From Euzebya tangerina (GTDB taxonomy: Bacteria; Actinomycetota; Nitriliruptoria; Euzebyales; Euzebyaceae), in assembly GCF_003074135.1 (NCBI RefSeq), contig NZ_PPDK01000001.1, positions 2,480,001-2,544,000 of the forward strand: DNA of 64,000 bases. The letters are read 5' to 3'. Positions 15,787 to 24,842 of the stretch are shown one piece after another. The notes below the pieces were generated by a model. That model made no database searches. It was not told the DNA's origin and saw only the letters and a program-made list of their open reading frames with translations. Both the position numbers and the translations under genes were made by a program. The number at the start of each line of letters is the position of its first letter. Within the stretch, counting starts at the first letter, position 1.

Positions 15787-17277
15787 TCAGCTTGCCGGCA
15801 GCAGGTCGCGCGCCGCCGCCATCAGCAAGACGGCCTGGGCGGTGTCGATCTCCGTGTCCGGGTCCACGACGGAGCCGGCAAACACGTACACCCCACCGTC
15901 GGCGTCCTCGACGAGGAAGGCGGTGGTCACCAGACCCGGCTCGGAGCCGCCCTTGAACAGGATCTGGGACCACCGTCCTTCGCTGTCCGGAACACCCGGG
16001 TTGGTCGTGAGTGCCTCGGCCAGCGGCTCCATGCCCTCCTGGCCGATCCGCTGGTGCAGCGCGGCGAGCACCCGGCACAGATCGGCTGGTGACGCGAACC
16101 ACTCCACGGTGTCCGGGCGGATCGGCCCATCGGCGAACAGGTCAAGGCCCGGCAACGCCGTGCCTGCCAGGTCATCCAGGATGGCCCGGCGGGCCGCCTC
16201 GTCGCCTGCCTCCCAGGCGTCAAGGACCGCTGGGTCGGCGGCCTTCAGCTGGAACAGCTCCCTGGTGGTCGGGAACGGCAGGTTCAGCTCCGGCGAAGAA
16301 TGGCCCCAGCCCGACTGGGCTGCCTCGACGGCCTCCCTCCCCACGGTGTCCATGAGGAGATCCGTGGCGGTGTTGTCGCTGATCGAGATCATCAGGGTGG
16401 CCGCCTCCGCGACGCTGACCTGCTCGCCAGCCGGCGCGTCCTGCAGCTGACCGCTCGGCAGGCTCCGGATCTCGTCGGTGACCGTGAGCTGGTCGGACCA
16501 GGCCAGGTCGCCGGCTTCGATGGCATCCACCACCGCGCCGAGCACGTAGAGCTTGAAGGCTGATCCGATCGGCGCTGGGGTGTCTGCGTCCACGCCCAGG
16601 TCGACCGCGCACGCGCCGTCGGTCACGGTCGCCGCGGCAAGGTTCACCGCTCCGAGCGCTTCCAGTCGGCTGACTGCGTCGGTCAGGGACTCAACGGGTG
16701 GGTCGAGCTCGGGCGGCTCGCCGGGGGAGGCCAGGAGACCGACGATCTGGCCGTCCTGATCCAGGCTGAGGGAGAGGATCAACGACATCCCGTCGGTCCC
16801 GATGATCTCCTGGACCAGGTCGGTGCTGGTCCGCTCCAACTCCTCGCCCAGCGCATAGGGGGCGATCGCGGCCAACTGGTCCAGGACGGGCAGGAACTGG
16901 TCGAACGGCACCTGCGTGCGGAATTGCTCGGCGAACACCTCCTCATAGGTAGCGGCGTCGATCGGCGCACCGTTGAGCAGCCCGAGTGCGAATTCGAACC
17001 GCTCGTCGAGCAGGTCTGTCGTGTTTTCGCCCGCCTCGTCGACGGCGGTGTCGGTCGGAGTGTCAGTTGCCGCGTCATCGTCGGACGCCGTCGGGTCGGC
17101 GTCGGGCGATGAGGTCGCGACGTCTGCCTCGGTCGTCGTGGCCTCCGCGACCGTGGGGGTCGCCTCCTCCTCCGTCGGCTCGGTATCGCCACCGGAGCAG
17201 GCGGCGAGCAGCGCTGCGACCAGCATCGTCAGCAGCAGAGGTAGGGACGGTCGAGGCGGCGGTCCTCCCGAAGTCAT
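15787..17277 (-). CDS. Secreted serine hydrolase of the class A beta-lactamase fold (lipoprotein)
   Basis: The protein is 496 aa. A lipobox 'LLAAC' follows the N-terminal hydrophobic segment, then a Thr/Asp/Glu-rich linker of about 70 residues. A DUF3887-like or unassigned middle domain precedes a penicillin-recognising fold. In that fold are the SxxK serine motif 'GSAFKLYVL', an SDN-type motif 'SISDNTATDLL' and a KTG-equivalent 'LFKGGSEPG'. It resembles the ORF12/serine-hydrolase branch rather than a resistance enzyme, since the third motif is KGG and the protein is much longer than a beta-lactamase. The ATG at 17275-17277 lies 6 bases after a TATCGT hexamer. Cell-wall or ester hydrolysis is possible; no activity is asserted. 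Confidence 0.8.
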   Translation of the reverse strand: MTSGGPPPRPSLPLLLTMLVAALLAACSGGDTEPTEEEATPTVAEATTTEADVATSSPDADPTASDDDAATDTPTDTAVDEAGENTTDLLDERFEFALGLLNGAPIDAATYEEVFAEQFRTQVPFDQFLPVLDQLAAIAPYALGEELERTSTDLVQEIIGTDGMSLILSLSLDQDGQIVGLLASPGEPPELDPPVESLTDAVSRLEALGAVNLAAATVTDGACAVDLGVDADTPAPIGSAFKLYVLGAVVDAIEAGDLAWSDQLTVTDEIRSLPSGQLQDAPAGEQVSVAEAATLMISISDNTATDLLMDTVGREAVEAAQSGWGHSSPELNLPFPTTRELFQLKAADPAVLDAWEAGDEAARRAILDDLAGTALPGLDLFADGPIRPDTVEWFASPADLCRVLAALHQRIGQEGMEPLAEALTTNPGVPDSEGRWSQILFKGGSEPGLVTTAFLVEDADGGVYVFAGSVVDPDTEIDTAQAVLLMAAARDLLPAS

Positions 17278-17283
17278 GAGGCG

Positions 17284-17289
17284 ACGATA
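17284..17289 (-). promoter_or_regulatory. -10 hexamer TATCGT, leaderless promoter of the serine hydrolase
   Basis: On the minus strand TATCGT ends 6 bases before the ATG. The rest of the 292-base gap up to obg holds no gene that I can support. Confidence 0.5.
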
Positions 17290-17554
17290 CCGGCGATGTC
17301 GCCCCCAGGGTTGCCGAGTCGGCGGCGAACTGGCCGGCCGTCCACTGGCGCCGGGCGCCATCGATTGCGTAGCGTGGCCACTCCGGCACACCGGGTTGCC
17401 GGAACGCTGGACAAGGAGGCACGGGAGACGTTGGCTGACACGGTTCTACCGGCGTCAGCGACCAGCTAGCCGCCGCGCTCGCCGACTGACCCTGGTGGAG
17501 GACCATTCCAGTTCTCCACCAGGGCCTGGCCACCTCCTGCCCCAACCGAACCAC

Positions 17555-17560
17555 TACTGT
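17555..17560 (+). promoter_or_regulatory. -10 hexamer TACTGT, leaderless promoter of obg
   Basis: TACTGT ends 9 bases before the obg ATG at 17570. Confidence 0.5.
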
Positions 17561-17569
17561 GGCCCGGTC

Positions 17570-18997
17570 ATGTTCACCGACCTCGTCAAGATCAACGCGC
17601 GCGGCGGCAACGGCGGCGATGGGGTCACGTCGTTCCGCCGGCAGCCGTATGAGCCCAAGGGGCCACCGGAGGGCGGTGGTGGCGGAGACGGAGGCGACGT
17701 CATCGTCCGGGCCGATGCCCAGCTCGCGACCCTCATCGACCTGCACTACCGGCCGCACCGAACGGCCGAGAGTGGCACCAACGGCTCCGGGGACCTGCGG
17801 CATGGCGCGAAGGGCGAAGACGAGATCGTGCTCGTGCCGGTCGGCACCGTCGTCACGGAGGCCGACACCGAGGAGGTCCTGGCCGACCTCGTCCGTGACG
17901 GACAGGAGGTGATCGTCGCCGCCGGCGGGCGTGGGGGTCGGGGCAACGCCGCCTTCCGCACGCGGGAACGCCGCGCGCCGGCCTTCCACGAGTACGGCGC
18001 GAAGGGTGAGGAGGTCTGGATCACCCTCGAACTCAAGCTGATGGCCGACGTGGCCCTGGTCGGCTTCCCGAACGGAGGCAAGTCTTCGCTGATCGCCCGG
18101 CTGTCCGCGGCCCGTCCCAAGATCGCGGACTACCCGTTCACCACGCTCACGCCGAACCTCGGCGTGGTCACGGCCGGGGACACCGACTTCGTCGTCGCAG
18201 ACGTGCCCGGTCTGATCGAGGGAGCCGCGGATGGCAAGGGTCTGGGCCACGAGTTCCTGCGCCACGTTGAGCGGGCCGGCGCGCTGGTGCACGTCCTCGA
18301 CTGCGCCTCCGGCTACGCCGCCGAGGCCGGTAGCCACCGCCGCTACGAGCAGCGGAACCCGGCAGAGGACCTGCAGGTGACGCTGGCCGAGCTGCGGACC
18401 TACATGCCCGAGCTCATCGACCGGCCTGCCCTGGTCTGGCTGAACAAGGCCGATGCCGATCCCGACATGGCCGAGCTCATCCGACCCGAGCTGGAGGCTG
18501 ACGGGTGGGAGGTCCTCGCCGGCTCGGCCGTGACGGGTGCGGGAGTCGACACGCTCAAGTGGCGGCTGGCCGACCTGGTCAAGCAGGCGCGGAGTGAACG
18601 AGCAGACCCCGGCCACCCGGAGCCGACGGCGCGTCCGGTGCTCCGGCCACGCCAACAGAGCGACCAGCGCGACTTCCACGTCGAGAAGGTCGGCCTCGGG
18701 GGCGGCGAGTACGGCTGGCGAGTGCACGGCGACCGCCTCGAACGGTGGATCCACCAGCTCGACCTCAGCAACGATGATGCCGTCAGCTATCTCCAAGGAC
18801 GGCTGTCACGTGCCGGTGTCGAGGCGGCGCTGGCCGAGGCCGGCGCCCAACCAGGTGACGATGTCGAGATCGGCGGCAGCGTCTTCGTGTTCAAGCCGGA
18901 GGAGTGGGACGACCCCGACTCGGGCTTCTACGACGACGAGCTCGACCTGCCCGTCGAAGCCGCGGGGCCACACGAGTGGACCGAGGAGGTGGAGTGA
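17570..18997 (+). CDS. obgE: GTPase Obg/CgtA
   Basis: This 475-residue GTPase acts in large ribosomal subunit assembly. The glycine-rich Obg domain starts 'MFTDLVKINARGGNGGDGVT' and contains 'EGGGGGDGGDVIV'. The G domain follows with P-loop 'GFPNGGKSSLI', switch region 'YPFTTLTPNLGVV', 'DVPGLIEGA' and 'NKAD'. A C-terminal OCT domain ends the protein ('FHVEKVGLGGGEYGWRVHGD', 'VSYLQGRLSRAGVEAALAEA'), followed by an acidic tail. The start is fixed by the conserved N-terminus and by the -10 hexamer just upstream. The stop overlaps the GTG of proB. In most genomes rplU and rpmA lie directly upstream; here they do not. Confidence 0.97.
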   Translation: MFTDLVKINARGGNGGDGVTSFRRQPYEPKGPPEGGGGGDGGDVIVRADAQLATLIDLHYRPHRTAESGTNGSGDLRHGAKGEDEIVLVPVGTVVTEADTEEVLADLVRDGQEVIVAAGGRGGRGNAAFRTRERRAPAFHEYGAKGEEVWITLELKLMADVALVGFPNGGKSSLIARLSAARPKIADYPFTTLTPNLGVVTAGDTDFVVADVPGLIEGAADGKGLGHEFLRHVERAGALVHVLDCASGYAAEAGSHRRYEQRNPAEDLQVTLAELRTYMPELIDRPALVWLNKADADPDMAELIRPELEADGWEVLAGSAVTGAGVDTLKWRLADLVKQARSERADPGHPEPTARPVLRPRQQSDQRDFHVEKVGLGGGEYGWRVHGDRLERWIHQLDLSNDDAVSYLQGRLSRAGVEAALAEAGAQPGDDVEIGGSVFVFKPEEWDDPDSGFYDDELDLPVEAAGPHEWTEEVE

Positions 18998-20136
18998 CCT
19001 CGCCCGCTCAGGAGCCGGTGGCCGCCACGCGCTTCCCCCGACCCGACCGGGTGGTCATCAAGGTCGGGTCCTCCTCGTTGACGGCTGCCGACGGGGGGCT
19101 GGACGGTGGGCTGATCAGCACTCTCTGCGATCAGATCGCCGACATCATCGAGGCGGGTGTGCAGGTCGTCCTGGTCTCCTCCGGCGCTGTTGCTGCGGGG
19201 CTCCGTCCGCTGGGTCTGGCGGCACGGCCGACGGATCTCGGTCGCCAGCAGGCGGCAGCGAGTGTCGGGCAGGGGGCGTTGATCCAGGCCTACACGGCAG
19301 CCTTCGACACCAGGTCTCTCGCGTGCGGCCAGGTGCTGCTGACGCCTGACGATGTCATCGACCGGCAGCGCTACCTCAATGCTCGTACGACCTTCACCGA
19401 GTTGCTGGCCTACGGGGCCGTGCCCGTCGTGAACGAGAACGACACCGTCGTCACGGATGAGTTGCGCTTCGGGGACAACGATCGCTTGGCGGCGCTGGTC
19501 GCGTCCATGCTGGGGGCCGGCTTGCTCCTGCTGCTCAGCGACGTGGACGGACTCCATGACGGGTCACCGTCGTCGGGAGCGCCCGTTCTGGACCGGGTCG
19601 ATGCGCTGCACGACCTGGACGAGCGGCACTACGGGGCCTCGACCAGTGGCGTCGGGACCGGTGGGATGGCCAGCAAGCTGGAGGCGGCCCGGATCGCCAC
19701 GTTCTCAGCTGCGAACTGCGTGATCGCCCGGGCCCACCGGCCCGACGTGGTCACCCAGGTGCTCTCCGGTGAGCAGGTCGGTACCTGGTTCCCTCCGGCG
19801 GACAAGCGGCCGGAGTCGCGTCGGCTCTGGGAGGTGTTCGCCCACCGGCCGACCGGTCGCCTCCACCTCGATGCCGGCGCTGTGACCGCAATTCGCCGGG
19901 GCGGGGCGTCGCTGCTCGCCATCGGGGTGACCGGCTGCGATGGTGCGTTCGCCCGGGGAGACGCGGTCGATCTCGTCGGCCCCGACGGCGTGGCGGTCGC
20001 CAGGGGTGTCACGGCCTTCGACGCCGACGATGTCGCCGCGGTCGTGGGACGCTCCAGCGGTGCGGTGCGCGAGGCGCTGGGAGCGGCCTCGGCGAAGCCT
20101 CTCGTGCACCGCGACCACCTCGTCGTCACGGTCTGA
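18994..20136 (+). CDS. proB: Glutamate 5-kinase
   Basis: This is the first enzyme of proline synthesis, which phosphorylates glutamate. The amino-acid kinase domain shows 'RVVIKVGSSSLTA', 'VSSGAVAAGLRPLGL', 'VNENDTVVTDELRFGDNDRL' and 'GTGGMASKLEAARIA'. A C-terminal PUA domain follows from about residue 290 ('GRLHLDAGAVTAIRRGGASL'). Length (380 aa) is normal for the PUA-bearing form. The GTG start overlaps the obg stop as GTGA, with GAGGAGG just upstream. proA, the usual partner, is not in this window. Confidence 0.95.
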   Translation: MTSPAQEPVAATRFPRPDRVVIKVGSSSLTAADGGLDGGLISTLCDQIADIIEAGVQVVLVSSGAVAAGLRPLGLAARPTDLGRQQAAASVGQGALIQAYTAAFDTRSLACGQVLLTPDDVIDRQRYLNARTTFTELLAYGAVPVVNENDTVVTDELRFGDNDRLAALVASMLGAGLLLLLSDVDGLHDGSPSSGAPVLDRVDALHDLDERHYGASTSGVGTGGMASKLEAARIATFSAANCVIARAHRPDVVTQVLSGEQVGTWFPPADKRPESRRLWEVFAHRPTGRLHLDAGAVTAIRRGGASLLAIGVTGCDGAFARGDAVDLVGPDGVAVARGVTAFDADDVAAVVGRSSGAVREALGAASAKPLVHRDHLVVTV

Positions 20137-20253
20137 CGGGCCCCTGGGCGGGGTCGGAACACGTGCCGCACCACCCGGGAAGCGACACAGCAACTCCGCT
20201 TCGCGGCCGGCCGGCCACGGCGCCAGGAGTCCGGCCCTGCGATCCTGGGACGC

Positions 20254-21642
20254 GTGCGTTCCGCCAGGCAGCCGAGACGGCGGGGGAGTGTCCCCCGACG
20301 GGGTTTCGCCGCCGCGTTCGCTGGCCTGTTGCTCATCGCGGCCGTACCCAACGACCCCCTCGTCGAGCAGCAGGCCCACCTGGAGGTCATCCGTGCCTTC
20401 GACGCGTGGAACAACCAGCAGGGCGCTGGCGCCGTGGTCGCTGTGCTCGACACCGGCGTCGACCTGGAGCATCCCGACTTGGACGGCCGCCTGGTGCCGG
20501 GTGTCGACCTGGTCGATCCCGGAACCGAACCGGATGACCCACAGGGCCATGGGACCATCGTGGCGGGCATCGTCGCCGCCAACGCCGACAACGGTCAGGG
20601 GACGGCGGGTGTTGCGCCGGAGGCCAGCATCATGCCGATCCGGGTCCTCGACGCCGAGGGTCGCGGTGACAGCCAGATCGTGGCCGACGGCATCCGCTAC
20701 GCCATAACCCAGGAGGTCGAGATCATCAACCTCTCGCTGGCAGAGGTCCAGCAGGAGGGGCTGATCGGCCTCAGCCTGGTCCAGAACGCCGAGGTGCGCC
20801 AGGCCATCTCCGAGGCCGACGCCGCCGGCATCCTGGTCGTGGCAGCTGCCGGGAACGCCGGGCGGTCGTCAACGCCCTACGCCTCGGACTCGCCCGTGCT
20901 CGTGGTCGGTGCGACGACCGGAGCCGACGATCGTGTCTGGATCGACTCCAACGTCGACGACCGAACGATCTTCGCACCGGGCGTCGACATCTACTCCACC
21001 TGGGAGGACGGCCGCTACGCCCGCGGTGACGGCACCTCGTTCGCCACCCCCATCGTGGCGGGCGGTGCCGCGGTGTTGATGGGTGCGGGTGCCGACTCGG
21101 TGACCACCCGCCAGCTGTTGGTGGACAACGCCGTCGACATCGGGATCGGCTTGGGTCGGATCGATCTGGCCGCCGCCGTCCAGGCGTTCGAGGTCGCTGC
21201 GCCGGTGGCGCCTGCGCCAGCCTCAACCGGAGTGGCCACGCCAGACGTCGCCGTGGCTGCCTCCCCGCGGCCCGAGCCGACCGGATCCTCCACCGCACCT
21301 GACGTGGGCCTGGAGGTCGTCCAAGAGGTACCCGCCGTGCCACAGGCCACGCCGGTGCCCGAGCCGACGTCGGTCGTGACGGAGGCGCCCCCCGATATCG
21401 CGACGGTCACGACACCGACGGCCAGCCCAGCCACGACAGCCGAGACCGAGCCGACCTCCGGCCCAACACCAGCCGATGCGGCTGAGCCTCTCGCGGGCAA
21501 CGCCGATCTCCGGATTGGCGAGGGCAGTGGCGGCATGAGCGTCCGGACCGCGGCAACGGTCGCCGGGATCGTGCTGGGTGCCGATGTCATCCTGCTCGGC
21601 GTCCTGCTCGGCCGCCGCCGGAGGGACACGCCGACGGCCTAG
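20254..21642 (+). CDS. Membrane-anchored subtilisin-like serine protease (S8)
   Basis: The 462-residue protein has an Arg-rich N-terminus followed by a hydrophobic segment ('AFAGLLLIAAVP') that is probably a signal peptide. The S8 triad is clear: Asp in 'VLDTGVDLEHPDLDG', His in 'GHGTIVAGIVAAN' and Ser in 'GDGTSFATPIVAGGA', with 'VVAAAGNAG' carrying the oxyanion Asn. A Pro/Thr/Ala-rich linker (about residues 315-415) leads to a C-terminal membrane helix ('VAGIVLGADVILLGVLLG') and a basic tail. This layout resembles mycosins, but no type VII secretion gene is present in the window. Only a short propeptide-like stretch precedes the catalytic domain. The start is a GTG. Confidence 0.9.
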   Translation: MRSARQPRRRGSVPRRGFAAAFAGLLLIAAVPNDPLVEQQAHLEVIRAFDAWNNQQGAGAVVAVLDTGVDLEHPDLDGRLVPGVDLVDPGTEPDDPQGHGTIVAGIVAANADNGQGTAGVAPEASIMPIRVLDAEGRGDSQIVADGIRYAITQEVEIINLSLAEVQQEGLIGLSLVQNAEVRQAISEADAAGILVVAAAGNAGRSSTPYASDSPVLVVGATTGADDRVWIDSNVDDRTIFAPGVDIYSTWEDGRYARGDGTSFATPIVAGGAAVLMGAGADSVTTRQLLVDNAVDIGIGLGRIDLAAAVQAFEVAAPVAPAPASTGVATPDVAVAASPRPEPTGSSTAPDVGLEVVQEVPAVPQATPVPEPTSVVTEAPPDIATVTTPTASPATTAETEPTSGPTPADAAEPLAGNADLRIGEGSGGMSVRTAATVAGIVLGADVILLGVLLGRRRRDTPTA

Positions 21643-21659
21643 TTCGTGCTGGCTCTGAC

Positions 21660-21771
21660 ATGGTGGGTGGGCTTCCCCCCGCTGAGGCGCGCAAACTCCA
21701 CCCACCCGTCCTCAGCGCGCCATGGTGGGTGGGCTTCCCCCCGCTGAGGCGCGCGAAGTCCACCCACTCGT
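21660..21771. repeat. Tandem palindromic repeat between convergent genes
   Basis: Two units start at 21660 and 21722 (period 62). Their first 33 bases are identical: ATGGTGGGTGGGCTTC, then CCCCCCGCTGAGGCGCGC with one base shared at the join. Each unit can fold, pairing GTGGGTGGGCTTC with (in unit 2) GAAGTCCACCCAC. The units lie between the subtilase gene and the convergent coiled-coil gene, where a two-way terminator would be expected. Confidence 0.75.
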
Positions 21772-21797
21772 CGACCAGCCGCCGACGTGGACCGCCG

Positions 21798-22298
21798 CTA
21801 CTCCTCGGGTTCGTCAGCTCCCGGGAAGCGAGGCGGACGACGCCCGGACCACGCCCCGTCGTCGGCCACCTGCAGCACCATCTGGGTGATCATCTCCGGG
21901 GTGACCTCCAGCAGCCGCCACACCTCGATGGCCGTGCCGATGTCAGAGGTCCAGCGGGCCAGCACCTCGTCGTCGTCCCGGTCGACCTCGACGTACAACT
22001 CCCGCTTCGGCGACATCTGACGGGTCTTCATCCGTGCCAGGTACTCCTCGCCCGACGCCGACCAGCCCGTTCGGACGATGAAGCTGTCCGGCTTGCTGGC
22101 CTTGAGCTGCTCGGCCACGACCTGCAGGTGGGCAGACAGTTCGGCGTGCCGATCGCGCTTGGCCTGGTCGAGCGCGGCGTCTCGCTGGGCCTCCTCCTCA
22201 CGGACGCGGTCCATCTCGGCTTCGGCCTGCTCCCGTTCGGCGGCCAGTTTCTGATTGCGGGAGAGACGCTGCTGCAGTGCGTCGGAGAAATCGCTCAT
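21798..22298 (-). CDS. Hypothetical coiled-coil protein
   Basis: I do not recognise this 166-residue protein. Its N-terminal half is a highly charged helix rich in Glu, Arg, Gln and Ala ('RLSRNQKLAAEREQAEAEMD', 'VREEEAQRDAALDQAKRDRH'), predicted to form a coiled coil. The C-terminal half looks globular ('FIVRTGWSASGEEYLARMKT', 'RELYVEVDRDDDEVLARWTS') and ends in an Arg/Pro/Glu-rich tail. There is no signal peptide. The ATG lies 7 bases after a TACAGT hexamer, supporting the start. It is divergent from the MoxR gene. Confidence 0.7.
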   Translation of the reverse strand: MSDFSDALQQRLSRNQKLAAEREQAEAEMDRVREEEAQRDAALDQAKRDRHAELSAHLQVVAEQLKASKPDSFIVRTGWSASGEEYLARMKTRQMSPKRELYVEVDRDDDEVLARWTSDIGTAIEVWRLLEVTPEMITQMVLQVADDGAWSGRRPPRFPGADEPEE

Positions 22299-22305
22299 CA
22301 CCGCC

Positions 22306-22311
22306 ACTGTA
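22306..22311 (-). promoter_or_regulatory. -10 hexamer TACAGT, leaderless promoter of the coiled-coil gene
   Basis: On the minus strand TACAGT ends 7 bases before the ATG. Confidence 0.5.
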
Positions 22312-22393
22312 GGTCGGCCGGTGACCACCCTCTGGCGCCTGCTGCTGGCCGCGGCTGGAGACCGCCGCCCATGTGAGCAACACACCCCCGACC

Positions 22394-22399
22394 TAAACT
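22394..22399 (+). promoter_or_regulatory. -10 hexamer TAAACT, leaderless promoter of the MoxR gene
   Basis: TAAACT ends 10 bases before the ATG at 22410. Confidence 0.5.
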
Positions 22400-22409
22400 G
22401 ACCCGGGTC

Positions 22410-23351
22410 ATGTTCGTGCCGGCCGATCCGGCCCCCAGTCAAAGGCCTCCTGTGTCATCCGACAACCACTCCGGGGAGTTCACGGGCCTGCCTGACACCG
22501 AGGCCCGCCTCGAAGCCGTCGGCTACCTCCCGTCGACCTCGATCGCGACCACCACCTATCTCGCGGACCGGCTGGCCAAGCCGGTGCTGGTCGAGGGGCC
22601 CGCCGGAGTTGGCAAGACCGAGTTGGCCAAGGCCGTCGCCGCAGCCAAGAACGCCCGGCTGGTTCGACTGCAGTGCTACGAAGGTCTGGACGAGGCGAAG
22701 GCGCTGTATGAGTGGAACTACTCCAAGCAGCTGCTCCGCATCCAGGCAGCGCAGGGCAGCGATCGGGTCTGGGAGCAGACCCACGAGGACATCTTCAGCC
22801 GCGAGTTCCTGCTGACCCGCCCGCTGCTGGAGGCCATCAGCGTGGACACGCCAACCGTCCTGCTGATCGACGAGATCGACAAGGTCGACTTCGAGTTCGA
22901 GGCCCTGCTGCTCGAGATCCTCTCCGACTTCCAGGTCACCATCCCCGAGTTGGGCACCGTGGCGGCGGTCCACCAGCCCTATGTGGTCCTGACGTCGAAC
23001 TCGACCCGGGAGCTGTCCGAGGCCCTCAAGCGCCGCTGCCTCTTCCTCCACATCGACTACCCGGAGGTCGAGCGCGAGAAGGCCATCGTCATGGCCAAGG
23101 TCCCGGAGGTGCCGGAGGCACTGGCCGACCAGCTCGTCCGCGTGGTCCGCAGCCTGCGGAACCTCGAGCTGAAGAAGAGCCCGTCCATCTCAGAGAGCCT
23201 GGACTGGGCCCGCACGCTCATGGCCCTGGGCTATGACTCCCTGAACAGCGAGGTGGCCATATCGACGCTGAACGTCGTGCTGAAGTACCAGGCCGACCTG
23301 GACAAGGCGATCAAGCACCTCGACGTCCCGCCGGACCCCTCACTGAACTAG
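22410..23351 (+). CDS. MoxR-type AAA+ ATPase
   Basis: This 313-residue AAA+ ATPase belongs to the MoxR/CoxD branch, chaperone-like ATPases that work with von Willebrand A proteins to mature or insert metal centres. The Walker A is 'VEGPAGVGKTELAKAVA' and the Walker B is 'VLLIDEIDKVDFEFEALLLE'. Sensor 1 ('VVLTSNSTRELSEALKRRC') and the Arg-finger region are also present. It lies 15 bases upstream of a VWA/CoxE-like gene, the standard pairing. No oxidoreductase target is adjacent, so the client is unknown. Confidence 0.92.
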   Translation: MFVPADPAPSQRPPVSSDNHSGEFTGLPDTEARLEAVGYLPSTSIATTTYLADRLAKPVLVEGPAGVGKTELAKAVAAAKNARLVRLQCYEGLDEAKALYEWNYSKQLLRIQAAQGSDRVWEQTHEDIFSREFLLTRPLLEAISVDTPTVLLIDEIDKVDFEFEALLLEILSDFQVTIPELGTVAAVHQPYVVLTSNSTRELSEALKRRCLFLHIDYPEVEREKAIVMAKVPEVPEALADQLVRVVRSLRNLELKKSPSISESLDWARTLMALGYDSLNSEVAISTLNVVLKYQADLDKAIKHLDVPPDPSLN

Positions 23352-23366
23352 CACCACACTGACCCG

Positions 23367-24773
23367 ATGCCGCAGATCACACCGCCCGATCCGACTCTCC
23401 AGGGGTTGCAGGCGCGGCTGCTCGACTTCCACCACGCGCTGCGCGATGCCGGTGTCGGGGTTGCGATCAGCGACGGCATGGACGCCATGCGAGCGACCAC
23501 GCACATCGACCTGCTGGACCGCGAGGTCTTCCGTGAGGCGCTGGCTGCAACGCTCACCTCGGCACCCAGCCACCGGGTGGCCTTCGACACGCTCTTCGAC
23601 ATCTACTTCCCGCGGACGCACGCGTTGCCGGGGGAGGAGGAGGCCCCCGCCGGCACCCCCGGGGCCCCGGACGGGCCGCCGCTGGAGCCGATGGCGTTCC
23701 TCTCTGATCTGATCGCCCAGCTCATGGAGGGTGATGACGCCGCTCTTCGCCGCATGGCCCAGGAGGCCGTTGGCCAGTTCGGGCGGGTGGAGAACGCCGA
23801 CGGGTCCAACTCCTACTTCGCCTACCGGGTCTATCGGCACTTCAACCTGCGCGGGTTGCTCCGTCGGCTCCTGCAGGAAGCGGGGATCGAGGATCAGGAC
23901 GACCTGGTTTCGCGGCTGGCGGCGGACGAGTTCGAAGCCCGCCTGCGCCGCTTCCGGGAAGAGATCGATGCAGAGATCCGCCGTCGCCAGGTCGAGTCCC
24001 GCGGCGCCGAGGCCATCGCCAGACGCGCGGTTCGCCCCCTGCCCGAGGACGTCGACTTCTTCTCCATCACCGCCGACGAGCAGGCCCACATGCGCCGTGC
24101 CGTACGGCCCCTGGCCCGGAAGCTCGCGACGCGGCTGGCCGTCAAGCGCAAGCGGGCGAGGGACGGGACGTTCGACATCCGCCGGACGTTGCGGAGGTCG
24201 CTGGGCACCGGCGGCGTGCCCATCGACCCGGCGTTCAAGTCCAGGAAGATCCACCGTCCCGAGCTGATCCTGATCTGTGACGTGTCGGGGTCGGTGGCGG
24301 CGTTCGCCAAGTTCACCCTCATGTTCACCCACGCCCTGCAGGGCCAGTTCAGCAAGGTGCGGTCGTTCGCCTTCATCGACACCGTCGACGAGGTCACACA
24401 TCTGTTCGAGGACGGCGACTTCGGTCGGGGGATGGCTCGGATGACCGATGAGGCGGACCTCGTCTGGCTGGACGGCCACTCGGACTACGGTCACGCCTTC
24501 GAGGTCTTCGCCCAGCGGTACGCGACCGCGGTGACGGCCCGCTCGACCGTGCTCGTCCTGGGCGACGCGCGGAACAACTATCGGGCCGCGAACGTCTGGG
24601 CGCTGAAGGAGATCGCGACCAAGGCCAAGCGCACGTTCTGGCTGAATCCCGAGCCCGCGCTGCAGTGGGACTCGGGCGACTCGATCGCCCGCGACTACGC
24701 AGCTGTCTGCGACCAGATGGTGGAGTGCCGCAACTTGGGGCAGTTGGCCGAGTTCGTCGAGCAGATCGCGTGA
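23367..24773 (+). CDS. VWA-domain protein, CoxE-like
   Basis: The 468-residue protein has a helical, charged N-terminal half and a C-terminal von Willebrand A domain. The MIDAS metal site appears as 'LILICDVSGSVAAFAKFTL', with supporting 'IDTVDEVTHLF' and 'VLVLGDARNNYRAANVWALK'. It belongs to the CoxE/VWA-containing family that partners MoxR ATPases; the preceding gene supplies such a partner. Such pairs help assemble molybdenum-copper or other metalloenzymes in some bacteria, but no such target gene is nearby. There is no signal peptide. Confidence 0.88.
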   Translation: MPQITPPDPTLQGLQARLLDFHHALRDAGVGVAISDGMDAMRATTHIDLLDREVFREALAATLTSAPSHRVAFDTLFDIYFPRTHALPGEEEAPAGTPGAPDGPPLEPMAFLSDLIAQLMEGDDAALRRMAQEAVGQFGRVENADGSNSYFAYRVYRHFNLRGLLRRLLQEAGIEDQDDLVSRLAADEFEARLRRFREEIDAEIRRRQVESRGAEAIARRAVRPLPEDVDFFSITADEQAHMRRAVRPLARKLATRLAVKRKRARDGTFDIRRTLRRSLGTGGVPIDPAFKSRKIHRPELILICDVSGSVAAFAKFTLMFTHALQGQFSKVRSFAFIDTVDEVTHLFEDGDFGRGMARMTDEADLVWLDGHSDYGHAFEVFAQRYATAVTARSTVLVLGDARNNYRAANVWALKEIATKAKRTFWLNPEPALQWDSGDSIARDYAAVCDQMVECRNLGQLAEFVEQIA

Positions 24774-24827
24774 CCTGATGAGGCTGACGGGACGAACCGC
24801 CTGGTGTGATCTGACCTGCTTCGCCCC

Positions 24828-24833
24828 TAGACT
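24828..24833 (+). promoter_or_regulatory. -10 hexamer TAGACT, leaderless promoter of nadD
   Basis: TAGACT ends 9 bases before the ATG at 24843. Confidence 0.5.
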
Positions 24834-24842
24834 CTGATCTCT

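Noticed and set aside
15787-17277. A beta-lactamase resistance gene
   Set aside because: The third motif is KGG, the protein is nearly twice the usual length with extra domains, and nothing suggests a resistance cassette.
20254-21642. The subtilase as a mycosin of an ESX system
   Set aside because: No EccB, EccC, EccD or WXG100 genes are present in the window; the resemblance rests only on overall layout.
21660-21771. Tandem palindromic units as a CRISPR array
   Set aside because: Only two units, no unique spacers of constant length, and no cas genes in the window.
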